This document shows, in pieces, positions 14,520 through 22,293 of a stretch of 26,529 bases of DNA. Numbering within the stretch: the first letter of the stretch is position 1; each line of letters opens with the position of its first letter. The position numbers and the translations under genes were made by a program. The stretch comes from W1P20-047 sp051878795 (GTDB lineage Bacteria > Actinomycetota > Coriobacteriia > Coriobacteriales > Eggerthellaceae), in NCBI GenBank assembly GCA_051878795.1, contig JBJEKU010000012.1, positions 1 through 26,529 on the forward strand, given 5' to 3'. The notes beneath the pieces were generated by a model. The model saw only the letters and a program-made list of their open reading frames with translations. It made no database searches and was not told where the DNA came from.

Positions 14520-16292
14520 CTAGCGTGCTTCCTCGTACAGGTCCAGAGCCTTCTTCAGATAGGCCTTGCCGTAGCGGTAGTAGATGTAGGACCATTCGCC
14601 AACATCTTCGCCTTCGGCTTCCTTCAACAGGGCCCAGGCGTACCAGCACCAACCCGCCAGGCCCACCATGGCCAGGTTATGGCGCACTTCTTCGGGCGTG
14701 GGGGTGCGGCCGAAGTAGTACTCCAGTGCACGCATCATCTGCTCGTCGGAAAGCTGCTCGCAGACGCAGAAGGTGCCGAAGTCGTTGGCATAGTCGCTCA
14801 TTCCGGAATATTCCCAGTCGATGAGGCTGATAGTGCCATCTTGCGCGACTAGGAAATTGAGTCCGAAGAAGTCGTTGTGGCATAGGACCGGTACTTCGTC
14901 CTCGGCGGTGATGTAATCGGTCAGTTTCTCGGCTTGACGGGACATCTCCCAGTAGTCGGGCATGTCGATGCTCTGGCGTTCCAGGACCTTCTGCTCGTAA
15001 CCTTTGCCTTCAACATAGAAGCTGAAGTAGCGGCTCACTTCGGTTCCGCTTTCGTGCAGCTTGCGGGCCATTTCCATAGCGACCTTCAGCTGGGCATCGT
15101 CGCTGGAGTCGAGGTTCTGGCAGTTGGGGATGAAACGCGAGATCTTCCAGCCGCGTTCGGGATTCTCGTAGATGAAGGTATCGTCCAATCCCAGGCGTTG
15201 GGCGGTCAGCAGTGCCTCGCGCTCGCCTTCGCGGTCGACGATCAGCTCGGTTCCTGCGCCGGGATGGCGGTAGACGAATTCGCCTTCATTGGTTGCGAAG
15301 TGGCAGGAAAGGTTGGTCAGGCCCTGCTTGAGGGGGAAGATGTCGTGGATTTCGTTGCGGTTGCAGCCCAGAACCGCTTCGATGTTCGTGAAGATCTCGC
15401 TGTCCAGGTTTTCCAGGAATAGGGGGTCGAATTCCCTCAGTTCGTCGAGCGAGTCGAATTCGAAGATGATGGGCGGATCATACCGGCGGATGCGCATATC
15501 CAATTCCTTGATGTGCTCCACATAGATGCTTTCCCACAGCTTGTTCTTCGTTTGGGGCAGGGCCATCTCTTCCTTCAGGATTGCACGGAAGCGTTCGGAG
15601 AATTCACGGTCGAAGAACACATGCCCGATCATGTACCAGGCGTTCGATCCGCCGATCTCCACTTTGGTGATGCGATCGTGGGAACCGGTGGTGATGCACC
15701 ATTCGTCGGTTTCGCCTTCGGAGTATTCGGCGGAATAGTAGGCCTTCCAAACGTGCGATTCGAAGGGGTTTTCCGTGAAGTAATTATCGGAAGAGCAGAT
15801 GTAGGTGTTTGCGAGCATGTCGGCGGCGAGAAGCAGCGAAACGCTGTTGTTGCACTCGGCATATGCGGTATTGACGATGATCTTCGCATCGTATTTTTCT
15901 TCCAGATAGAAGAAGGCTTCCTTCTTGTAGCCGGTGACAACGGCGATTTCGGTTACGCCTGCCTGGCGCAGCTGCTCGATCTGGCGTTCGATCAGCACTT
16001 CGCCGCGAACCTTGAGCATGCCCTTGGGCTGTTCGTAGGAAATGGGCGCGAAGCGGCTGGAAGTGCCTGCGGCCATGATGACGGCATTGTCGACTGCATA
16101 GGGGGCAAGCGCTTCTTTGCCAGCATCGGTCAGGCTGCCGTCTTCGATGTAGCCTGCAGCAAGGGCTTCCTTATAGGCGGCATTGACGGTTGCCAGACCC
16201 ATGCTGTTCAAGTCGGCGATTTCACGCTGGGTTGCACCCGGATTCTTGAGCAGCGTGTAGACCACGTTGAATTGGTTATGGGTTAGAGACAT
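14520..16292 (-). CDS. Fused wHTH / LicC-like nucleotidyltransferase / LicA-like choline kinase
   Basis: The 590-residue chain has three parts. Residues 1-62 form a winged helix (TQREIADLNSMGLATVNAAYKEAL). Residues 66-300 are a nucleotidyltransferase with AAGTSSRFAP (74-83), PKGMLKV (89-95) and SSDNYF (167-172), as in LicC CTP:phosphocholine cytidylyltransferase. Residues 318-590 are a choline/ethanolamine kinase-type phosphotransferase with LKQGLTNLSCHF, the catalytic loop VLCHNDFFGLN (469-479) and the metal-binding IDWEYSG (491-497). Together they would phosphorylate choline and activate it as CDP-choline for surface decoration. Adjacent genes add a permease. The wHTH and the inverted repeats upstream suggest self-regulation. 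The ATG at 16292 follows AAGGAG. Ethanolamine or another amino alcohol remains possible. Confidence 0.85.
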   Translation of the reverse strand: MSLTHNQFNVVYTLLKNPGATQREIADLNSMGLATVNAAYKEALAAGYIEDGSLTDAGKEALAPYAVDNAVIMAAGTSSRFAPISYEQPKGMLKVRGEVLIERQIEQLRQAGVTEIAVVTGYKKEAFFYLEEKYDAKIIVNTAYAECNNSVSLLLAADMLANTYICSSDNYFTENPFESHVWKAYYSAEYSEGETDEWCITTGSHDRITKVEIGGSNAWYMIGHVFFDREFSERFRAILKEEMALPQTKNKLWESIYVEHIKELDMRIRRYDPPIIFEFDSLDELREFDPLFLENLDSEIFTNIEAVLGCNRNEIHDIFPLKQGLTNLSCHFATNEGEFVYRHPGAGTELIVDREGEREALLTAQRLGLDDTFIYENPERGWKISRFIPNCQNLDSSDDAQLKVAMEMARKLHESGTEVSRYFSFYVEGKGYEQKVLERQSIDMPDYWEMSRQAEKLTDYITAEDEVPVLCHNDFFGLNFLVAQDGTISLIDWEYSGMSDYANDFGTFCVCEQLSDEQMMRALEYYFGRTPTPEEVRHNLAMVGLAGWCWYAWALLKEAEGEDVGEWSYIYYRYGKAYLKKALDLYEEAR

Positions 16293-16304
16293 CGGTTCTC
16301 CTTG

Positions 16305-16395
16305 TTTGTTCGGACATGATGCATAGTAACCCAAAACCGAACGTCTTGAATCATGATGTTCGGAATTTAGGTTATATATACACAAATCGAACAAA
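16305..16395 (-). promoter_or_regulatory. Promoter/operator region of the choline locus with GTTCGG repeats
   Basis: Three related hexamers lie just upstream of the start: GTTCGG (16308-16313), CCGAAC (16337-16342) and GTTCGG (16358-16363). An outer pair TTTGTTCG (16305-16312) / CGAACAAA (16388-16395) is also present. The middle and right copies form an inverted repeat with a 15-nt spacer. AT-rich TATATATA (16374-16381) is a possible -10 region. These repeats could be binding sites for the fused wHTH domain. Confidence 0.45.
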
Positions 16396-16417
16396 GGGAG
16401 GAAGTGCGAGAAAAGAG

Positions 16418-16487
16418 CACCCGGTCCATGTCCTGCGCTCATTGTTCCTTTGCGCGAATTGGAGCTTTCGCGGGACATGGCCGGGTG
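16418..16487 (-). terminator. Large stem-loop downstream of pxpA
   Basis: CACCCGGTCCATGTCC (16418-16433) pairs with GGACATGGCCGGGTG (16473-16487), about 15 bp with one bulged T, around a 39-nt loop. On the minus strand the stem is followed by CTCTTTTCTCGC, so it may end the TauE-pxpA transcript. The loop is longer than in usual terminators, so another RNA role is possible. Confidence 0.45.
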
Positions 16488-16619
16488 GGATTCTAGCGTG
16501 AAGATGGCTTGCTTGCCGCGGCAGTGCCGTGATAGTGTCCGAGGCCGTGCGGGGTCCAGGGTGGACTGACCGTCTGTGGTGACGATACAAGGGTCTGCGA
16601 GCTTCAGCCGGCATTCCGA

Positions 16620-17387
16620 CTAGGCGGATGCGCGTTTGGGCGCGATACCGATCCCTGCTTCCTCCAGTGCATTCCTGATCTTGCTGACGAATGCCAGGGC
16701 GTGGGCGTTGTCGCCATGAACGCAGATGGTGTCGGCCGAAAGCTCGATCGTCTTTCCAGTAACGCTTTCGATGGTTCCGGTTTGCACTGCCCTGATCACG
16801 CGCCGAACGGCGAAATCCTCGTCGGTGATCATGGCGTTGGGGAGGGTGCGGGAAACGAGAACCCCTTCATCGGTGTAGTTTCGGTCGGTGAAGAATTCTT
16901 GGGCAGTGGTCAGGCCCAGGTCTCGACCTGCGTCGATGAGCTTGCCGCCAGCCAGGCCGACCAGTACCAGGGAAGGTTGGAAATCGCGTACAGCCTGTGC
17001 GATTGCCTGGGCTGTTGCCGCATCGGTGGCTGCACGGTTGTACAGCTGGCCGTGGGGTTTCACATGTGCAAGCTCCACACCCTGCGCACGGGCGAATCCG
17101 GCGAGTGCGGCAACCTGGTACAGCACGGTTGCGTATACTTCGTCGGGGGAAAGGCCCATATCGCGCCTGCCGAATCCCTGCAGGTCCGGGTAGCCGGGAT
17201 GGGCGCCGATGGCCGCTCCCGCTTCAGCTGCCATTTTGACGGTCTTGCGCATGACCATGGGGTCGCCTGCGTGCATCCCGCATGCCACATTGACGCTTGA
17301 GACCAGGGGGATGACCTGGCTGTCCAAACCCAGCGTGTATCGGCCGAAGCTTTCGCCCAAATCGCAATTCAAATCGACGCTTGCCAT
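16620..17387 (-). CDS. pxpA: 5-oxoprolinase subunit A, LamB/YcsF family
   Basis: The 255-residue protein carries the family signatures DLNCDLGESFG (5-15), SSVNVACGMHAGDP, HPGYPDLQGFGRR, HVKPHGQLYN and, near the C-terminus, CVHGDNAHAL. PxpA works with PxpB and PxpC to open 5-oxo-L-proline (pyroglutamate) to glutamate with ATP. Its partners are encoded on the opposite strand from 18601. The ATG at 17387 follows AAAAGGAGG; the further upstream ATG is too far from any site. The gene lies about 200 nt after a TauE/SafE permease on the same strand and could be co-transcribed with it. The canonical motif HVKPHGALYN has Gln for Ala here, a mild change. Confidence 0.93.
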   Translation of the reverse strand: MASVDLNCDLGESFGRYTLGLDSQVIPLVSSVNVACGMHAGDPMVMRKTVKMAAEAGAAIGAHPGYPDLQGFGRRDMGLSPDEVYATVLYQVAALAGFARAQGVELAHVKPHGQLYNRAATDAATAQAIAQAVRDFQPSLVLVGLAGGKLIDAGRDLGLTTAQEFFTDRNYTDEGVLVSRTLPNAMITDEDFAVRRVIRAVQTGTIESVTGKTIELSADTICVHGDNAHALAFVSKIRNALEEAGIGIAPKRASA

Positions 17388-17595
17388 GATGGCCTCCTTT
17401 TCCATGCGTTCTTGTTAACCGCATGTTTTTAGTTCCCATGCGATGCCGTGATGGGGCCTTGCGAGGGCCGTACCCGACAACGCCTGCAGCCGCTCCGGCC
17501 CTTTCGTTTCAGCGGAAACCGCTAATAGTTGCCGGCTCGGAGCCTGGCACCGAACGGGCGGACTGCTTGATCAGCGTACCTGCCACTATACCAAG

Positions 17596-18309
17596 TCACG
17601 AGATGAGCATGATGGCACCGATGACCACAAGCAGCACGTAGATGAAGCGCAAAAACCTTTCCTGGCTGATCTTGCCCTGGATCTTCTGCCCGATGAAGGT
17701 AGCTAGGAAGGCGAGGGGTATGCACATGGCTATGACACGCAGTACGTCGCCCGTGTAATAGCCGTTTGCGAAGGAAACCGCCGCATACACGATATTCAGG
17801 ATGACCCAGACCATGGAAAGCGTCGCCCTGAATTCCTGCTTTTCGTAGAGCTTCTGGACGGCGTAGATAACCAAGAAGGCGCCGCCGCTGACGAACATAC
17901 CTTGGATCAAGCCTGCGCATGCGACGAAAACCGCAAGCAGCCAGACCGGGTATTCCCTGCGTTTTTTCAGGATGAGGTTCCTGAAGCCCACGAACAGCAC
18001 CGCAACCGCATAGACCTTCAGGATGATGTCGAGCGAGAGTACGTTGTCCAACCAGATTCCCAGCGCCAGGAAGGGGAGCATGCCCAACACCATTTTTGCC
18101 AACTCGCGCCAGTTCACATGCTTGATATTGCTTACCACCACCAGGCCGGCGGCGACGATGCAGAGCACGTTCATCGCTGCGATAGCATTGTGCAGTCCCA
18201 GCAGGTGGATTCCCGGTGGCATAGCGAAGATATTGCCTGCAAAACCGCTGATCGCCTGGATCACGTAGGAGAGGAAGAAGACCAGCGAGAACAGTATTTC
18301 GTTGAGCAT
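17596..18309 (-). CDS. TauE/SafE (sulfite exporter) family permease
   Basis: The 237-residue integral membrane protein has about eight helices. The N-terminal repeat (LVFFLSYVIQAISGFAGNIFAMP) and the second repeat (AGLIQGMFVSGGAFLVIY) match the duplicated motif of the TauE/SafE family. Members move sulfite, sulfoacetate or other small organic anions. GAGGAGG lies close upstream of the ATG at 18309. It is divergent from pxpB and upstream of pxpA, so 5-oxoproline or a related carboxylate is a plausible substrate, but nothing in the sequence fixes it. A perfect TATAAT on the minus strand (18484-18489) is a possible -10 box. Confidence 0.85.
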   Translation of the reverse strand: MLNEILFSLVFFLSYVIQAISGFAGNIFAMPPGIHLLGLHNAIAAMNVLCIVAAGLVVVSNIKHVNWRELAKMVLGMLPFLALGIWLDNVLSLDIILKVYAVAVLFVGFRNLILKKRREYPVWLLAVFVACAGLIQGMFVSGGAFLVIYAVQKLYEKQEFRATLSMVWVILNIVYAAVSFANGYYTGDVLRVIAMCIPLAFLATFIGQKIQGKISQERFLRFIYVLLVVIGAIMLIS

Positions 18310-18600
18310 GCTTCCTCCTCATCTTCTGTCGATTGATGGCGAATGGAACGGCACGGGTTCGTGCAACCGCGTACTTTGCATTCCTCGTACCGGAGATTCG
18401 CCGAACCGTATACGTCTCTTCGCCTTTCAACCCTTTGGTGAGCAATGGGTTCTGATTGCGGTTTTTTGAAACAAACGGTTAATATTATACATTCGGAAGA
18501 AAGAAGAATTTTCCGTGTTTGCCCTGTGATGCTGCATACACGGCATCTGCTGCTTCTTGCGTTCCCATAACCAATGACTTCACACCTTGAAAGGGTGCCT
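18310..18600. other. Divergent promoter region between the permease and pxpB
   Basis: About 290 nt separates the two starts. An AT-rich block around 18462-18495 contains TTGAAA (18466-18471) on the plus strand and, on the minus strand, TATAAT (18484-18489). Spacing is not ideal for either direction. No riboswitch or strong operator palindrome was recognised. Confidence 0.45.
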
Positions 18601-19329
18601 ATGGCAGGATTCAGGATCACCATAGCCGGCGATTCCGCGATCAATCTGGAATTCGCCCGTACGATTTCCCCACAGACGAGCGGACTCATCAGGTCTGCTG
18701 CGCGGACTTTGGAAATCGATCCCATTCCGGGCATCATCGAATTGGTGCCGACCTTCTGTTCGCTCATGATTACCTACGACCCCCTGGTTATCTCGTATGA
18801 CGATCTGGCTGCGGCTGTGACCGGCAAGTTGGTCGACGTGCAGCAGGATGAATCGGCGACACGTCGAATCGTCAAGATCCCCGTATGCTACGGGGGTGAA
18901 TACGGCCCCGATATGCAGACGGTTTGCGAGCATGCCCATATGCGCGAGGAAGATGTGATCGCCCTCCATTCGTCGAAGGATTACTTGATCGATATGCTGG
19001 GCTTCATGCCGGGCTTCGCCTATCTTGGCGGTTTGGACGAACGGCTGCATACCCCGCGTCTCGCAACTCCCCGCACCGTGATCGAGGCGGGTTCGGTCGG
19101 AATCGGCGGCGCCCAGACCGGCATCTATCCGCTCGCCAGCCCGGGCGGGTGGCAGCTGATCGGCCGATCTCCCATACGTCCTTACGACCCGCAGAGGGAA
19201 GTGCCCATCCTGTATTCGGCTGGCGATTACCTAAGGTTCGTCCCCATTTCCGAATCGGAGTACGTCTCCATCGAAAAGCAGGTCAAGGAAGGCACCTATC
19301 AGTACGACATAACCGTGGAAGGGGCGTGA
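18601..19329 (+). CDS. pxpB: 5-oxoprolinase subunit B, KipI family
   Basis: The 242-residue protein belongs to the KipI / allophanate-hydrolase-subunit-1 family. It contains IPVCYGGEYGPD (about 93-104), the signature GFMPGFAYLGGL (134-145), TPR...VGIGG and ASPGGWQLIGR (179-189). With PxpC it forms the half of the complex homologous to the carboxyltransferase domain of urea carboxylase. The ATG at 18601 follows GAAAGGG; the upstream ATG at 18574 lacks a site. It is the first gene of a tight five-gene operon, with pxpC starting 1 nt after its stop codon. Confidence 0.93.
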   Translation: MAGFRITIAGDSAINLEFARTISPQTSGLIRSAARTLEIDPIPGIIELVPTFCSLMITYDPLVISYDDLAAAVTGKLVDVQQDESATRRIVKIPVCYGGEYGPDMQTVCEHAHMREEDVIALHSSKDYLIDMLGFMPGFAYLGGLDERLHTPRLATPRTVIEAGSVGIGGAQTGIYPLASPGGWQLIGRSPIRPYDPQREVPILYSAGDYLRFVPISESEYVSIEKQVKEGTYQYDITVEGA

Positions 19330-19330
19330 T

Positions 19331-20398
19331 ATGGGTTTCACCGTAATCAAGCCCGGTATCTGCACGACCATCCAAGACGATGGCCGTCGTGGATACCTGG
19401 GCAGCGGCTTTTCCCCTTCGGGGGTGATGGACAGGCGTGCGTCGCATATCGCCAACCTGCTGCTGAGCAATGACGTGAACGATCCCGTGCTGGAATTCTG
19501 CCTGGCAGGACCCACCCTGCGATTCACCACCGATACCTTCATCGTCATCACGGGAGGGGATTTCTCGCCCAAGCTGAACGGCCAGGCCGTCTCCATGTAC
19601 AAGGCTATCCCCGTGAAGCGCGGGCAGATGCTCAGCTTCGGCGCCCCCAAGACCGGCGTGTACGGCTATATCGCCATAGCAGGCGGCAGCGTGCGCGTTC
19701 CCGAGGTGATGGGAAGCAGGTCGACCAACCTGAAGTGCGGTGTAGGCGGCTGGCAGGGAAGGGCCCTGCAGACGGGCGACTACCTGCGCTTCATGACCAG
19801 GGATGTGGAATTCCTTTCCAACCTGGGGTCGCGTTCTATGGAAAACGACGATGGTTTCTATGGCTTCGGCAAGGACGAGCTTGTCCTTCGCGTAATCATG
19901 GGGCCGCAGGACGATATGTTCACCGAAGAGGGGAAGAAAACCTTCTTGGGACAGATCTTCACCACTACCTCTAAATCCGACCGCATGGGATTCCGCTTGG
20001 ACGGCCCGGAAATCGAGACCATTCACGGGTCCGACATCATTTCCGACGGAATCGCCTTGGGTGCCGTGCAGATTCCCAGCCACGGCAGGCCCATCGTCAT
20101 GCTGGCCGACCGCCAGACCACCGGCGGTTATGCCAAGATCGCGACGGTGTGCTCGGTCGACATCCCTAAGCTGGTCCAGTGCCAGCCTGGCAGGAAGATC
20201 CGCTTCTCGATGATTTCCGTGCAAGAAGCCCAGGCGCTCTTGCGGGAGGAGGCGCGTCGGGTTGCCAGCTGGGAAAAAATGGTTAAACGTCCCTGCTACG
20301 GCGGGGTTTCGCCCAGGCGCACAGCGCGTCGCCTGACTCCTATCTTGGAAGCTCAGGCAAAATCATCAAGTACCCAGAAGCTTTGGATCATGGATTAA
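19331..20398 (+). CDS. pxpC: 5-oxoprolinase subunit C, KipA / biotin-dependent carboxyltransferase family
   Basis: The 355-residue product shows the KipA family start KPGICTTIQDDGRRGYLGSGFSPSGVMD, VLEFCLAGPTLRF, VITGGDFSP, and later SDRMGFRLDGPEI, VQIPSHGRPIVMLADRQTTGGYAKIATV. The family is homologous to the second half of the urea carboxylase carboxyltransferase domain. The start ATG is 1 nt after the pxpB stop, so they are translationally coupled and likely made as a complex. A BCCP gene follows after 12 nt, and the physical linkage to biotin proteins fits the carboxyltransferase ancestry. Confidence 0.93.
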   Translation: MGFTVIKPGICTTIQDDGRRGYLGSGFSPSGVMDRRASHIANLLLSNDVNDPVLEFCLAGPTLRFTTDTFIVITGGDFSPKLNGQAVSMYKAIPVKRGQMLSFGAPKTGVYGYIAIAGGSVRVPEVMGSRSTNLKCGVGGWQGRALQTGDYLRFMTRDVEFLSNLGSRSMENDDGFYGFGKDELVLRVIMGPQDDMFTEEGKKTFLGQIFTTTSKSDRMGFRLDGPEIETIHGSDIISDGIALGAVQIPSHGRPIVMLADRQTTGGYAKIATVCSVDIPKLVQCQPGRKIRFSMISVQEAQALLREEARRVASWEKMVKRPCYGGVSPRRTARRLTPILEAQAKSSSTQKLWIMD

Positions 20399-20410
20399 GG
20401 AGCTAAACAC

Positions 20411-20896
20411 ATGGATACCGCAAGCATCAAGGAACTCCTCGCGATTATGGACGAAGGCGACCTGACCGCGCTTCGCATCACGGAAGGAGACACGAAGATC
20501 GAGCTCGAGCGCGAGCGCGCCCATGCATCCCTGGCGCCCAGCAATCTGCCCCTGATGGCGGAGCGCGTTGGGGAGCTTCTGAACATCCGTGATTCTTCCA
20601 ACGGCATCACTGCGGGTGGGGATGCTTCCGCAGATGAAAGCGTCATCGCCGTGAACAGTCCCATGGTGGGCACCTTCTATGCAGCGCCCAGTCCCGACGA
20701 GGAACCCTTCGTCACCGTGGGTCAGGAAGTGCTGAGCGGACAGACCCTCGCCATCGTCGAGGCCATGAAGATGATGTATGAGATCACCGCCCCGGCACCC
20801 GGCATCGTTTCCGAGATCCTGGTCGCTAATGGCTCCCAGGTGGAATTCGAGCAGCCTTTGTTCCGCTTGAGCGCTTCCGGCGTGGCGAATGCCTAA
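20411..20896 (+). CDS. accB: Biotin carboxyl carrier protein
   Basis: This 161-residue BCCP has an N-terminal helix (IKELLAIMDEGDLTALRITEGDTKIELER), a flexible acidic linker, and a C-terminal biotinyl domain (about 78-155). The biotin acceptor Lys120 lies in IVEAMKMM, and VNSPMVGTFY is the usual lead-in. The gene sits between pxpC and a biotin carboxylase. Its 12-nt distance to pxpC suggests that it serves the PxpBC complex rather than, or in addition to, acetyl-CoA carboxylase. The accA/accD carboxyltransferase genes are not in the window. Confidence 0.92.
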   Translation: MDTASIKELLAIMDEGDLTALRITEGDTKIELERERAHASLAPSNLPLMAERVGELLNIRDSSNGITAGGDASADESVIAVNSPMVGTFYAAPSPDEEPFVTVGQEVLSGQTLAIVEAMKMMYEITAPAPGIVSEILVANGSQVEFEQPLFRLSASGVANA

Positions 20897-20930
20897 TTCC
20901 CAATCGGATGAATTTTTTTGGAAGTGCCAG

Positions 20931-22280
20931 ATGTTCAAGAAGATACTGATTGCCAATAGAGGCGAAATCGCCGTTCGAATCATCCGCGCGTGCCGCGCGA
21001 TGGGAATCAAGACGGTTGCGGTCTATAGCACTGCCGACCGCAATTCCCTGCACACCTACCTTGCCGACGAGGCGGTATGCATCGGGCCCGCGGCCGCCCG
21101 CGATTCCTACCTGAATACCACTGCCATTTTGCAGGCGGCGAAGGGCAAGGGAGCCGACGCCATCCATCCGGGTTACGGCTTCCTTTCCGAGAACTCCACC
21201 TTCGCGAAGCTCTGCGTTGAAAACGGGATCGCTTGGATCGGTCCTTCGCCCGAGGTGATCGACCGCATGGGCAATAAGAGCCAGGCGCGCCGCACCATGA
21301 TGGATGCGGGAGTCACCGTTGTGCCGGGCAGCACCAGGGGAGTGCACGATGCCGAGGCAGCCCTTTTGGAAGCGCGCGAAATAGGTTGGCCCATCATGAT
21401 CAAGGCCTCTTCCGGCGGTGGCGGCAAGGGCATGAGGGTTTCTACCTGCGAGGCGGATTTCATCGACCAGTTCAATATCGCTCAGAGGGAAAGCCAGAAC
21501 GCCTTCGGCGATAACACCATGTATATGGAACGTTTCGTCCAGAATCCCCGCCACGTGGAAGTGCAGATCATTGCCGACGAACACGGCAATGTGGTTGCCT
21601 TGGGCGAGCGCGATTGTTCTGTGCAGCGCAACCATCAGAAGATGATCGAGGAAAGCCCCTGCCCGGTCTTGGATGAGTCCGTACGCAAGCATATGATGGA
21701 CGACGCTGTGAAGGCCGCCCGTGCGGTGGGATATACCAGTGCCGGCACCATTGAATTCTTGATGGATGCCTCGCAGAATTACTACTTCATGGAAATGAAC
21801 ACGCGCATCCAGGTGGAACATTGCGTTACCGAAATGGTCACGCACACCGACCTGATGTGCGAGATGATCCGCGTTGCCGCTGGCGAACCCCTGAGTTTCA
21901 CCCAGGACGACATCGTGCTCCATGGCCATGCGATCGAATGCAGGGTGAATGCCGAAATGCCCGAAAAGGGGTTCATGCCCAGCCCCGGCGTTATCACGCA
22001 AACCCACTTCCCTGGAGGAAACGGCGTCCGCGTGGATACTGCGACCTATGATGGCTTCGAGATCACCCCGTATTACGATTCCATGATCGCCAAGATCATC
22101 GTCCATGGACGCGACCGCAAGGAAGCCATCGCCAAAATGCGCACTGCGCTGGAGGAAATGGTCGTGGTGGGGGTTTCCACCAACCTGGACTTCCAGTACG
22201 CCATTATGGAAAACGAGACATTCTGCAACGGAACAGCCGATACTGGTTTCATCGAGAAGTTCCTGCGCGGGGAAGTGTAG
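20931..22280 (+). CDS. accC: Biotin carboxylase subunit
   Basis: The 449-residue ATP-grasp biotin carboxylase has KKILIANRGEIAVRIIRA at the N-terminus, HPGYGFLSEN (79-88), the glycine-rich ATP lid SSGGGGKGM (160-168), and the catalytic EMNTRIQVEH (288-297). It carboxylates biotin on BCCP with bicarbonate and ATP. The ATG at 20931 follows GGAAG and aligns with the family start; the ATG at 20889 would overlap accB and adds 14 unrelated residues. It is placed in the pxpBC operon with BCCP and is likely a partner of that complex. AccC normally has Pro after QVEH; here it is Cys (QVEHCVTE), a mild deviation. Confidence 0.93.
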   Translation: MFKKILIANRGEIAVRIIRACRAMGIKTVAVYSTADRNSLHTYLADEAVCIGPAAARDSYLNTTAILQAAKGKGADAIHPGYGFLSENSTFAKLCVENGIAWIGPSPEVIDRMGNKSQARRTMMDAGVTVVPGSTRGVHDAEAALLEAREIGWPIMIKASSGGGGKGMRVSTCEADFIDQFNIAQRESQNAFGDNTMYMERFVQNPRHVEVQIIADEHGNVVALGERDCSVQRNHQKMIEESPCPVLDESVRKHMMDDAVKAARAVGYTSAGTIEFLMDASQNYYFMEMNTRIQVEHCVTEMVTHTDLMCEMIRVAAGEPLSFTQDDIVLHGHAIECRVNAEMPEKGFMPSPGVITQTHFPGGNGVRVDTATYDGFEITPYYDSMIAKIIVHGRDRKEAIAKMRTALEEMVVVGVSTNLDFQYAIMENETFCNGTADTGFIEKFLRGEV

Positions 22281-22293
22281 AAGGGTGATACCG

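Noticed and set aside
16293..16478. N-terminal extension of the LicC/LicA fusion
   Set aside because: It would read through the operator-like repeats; ATG 16292 has AAGGAG directly upstream.
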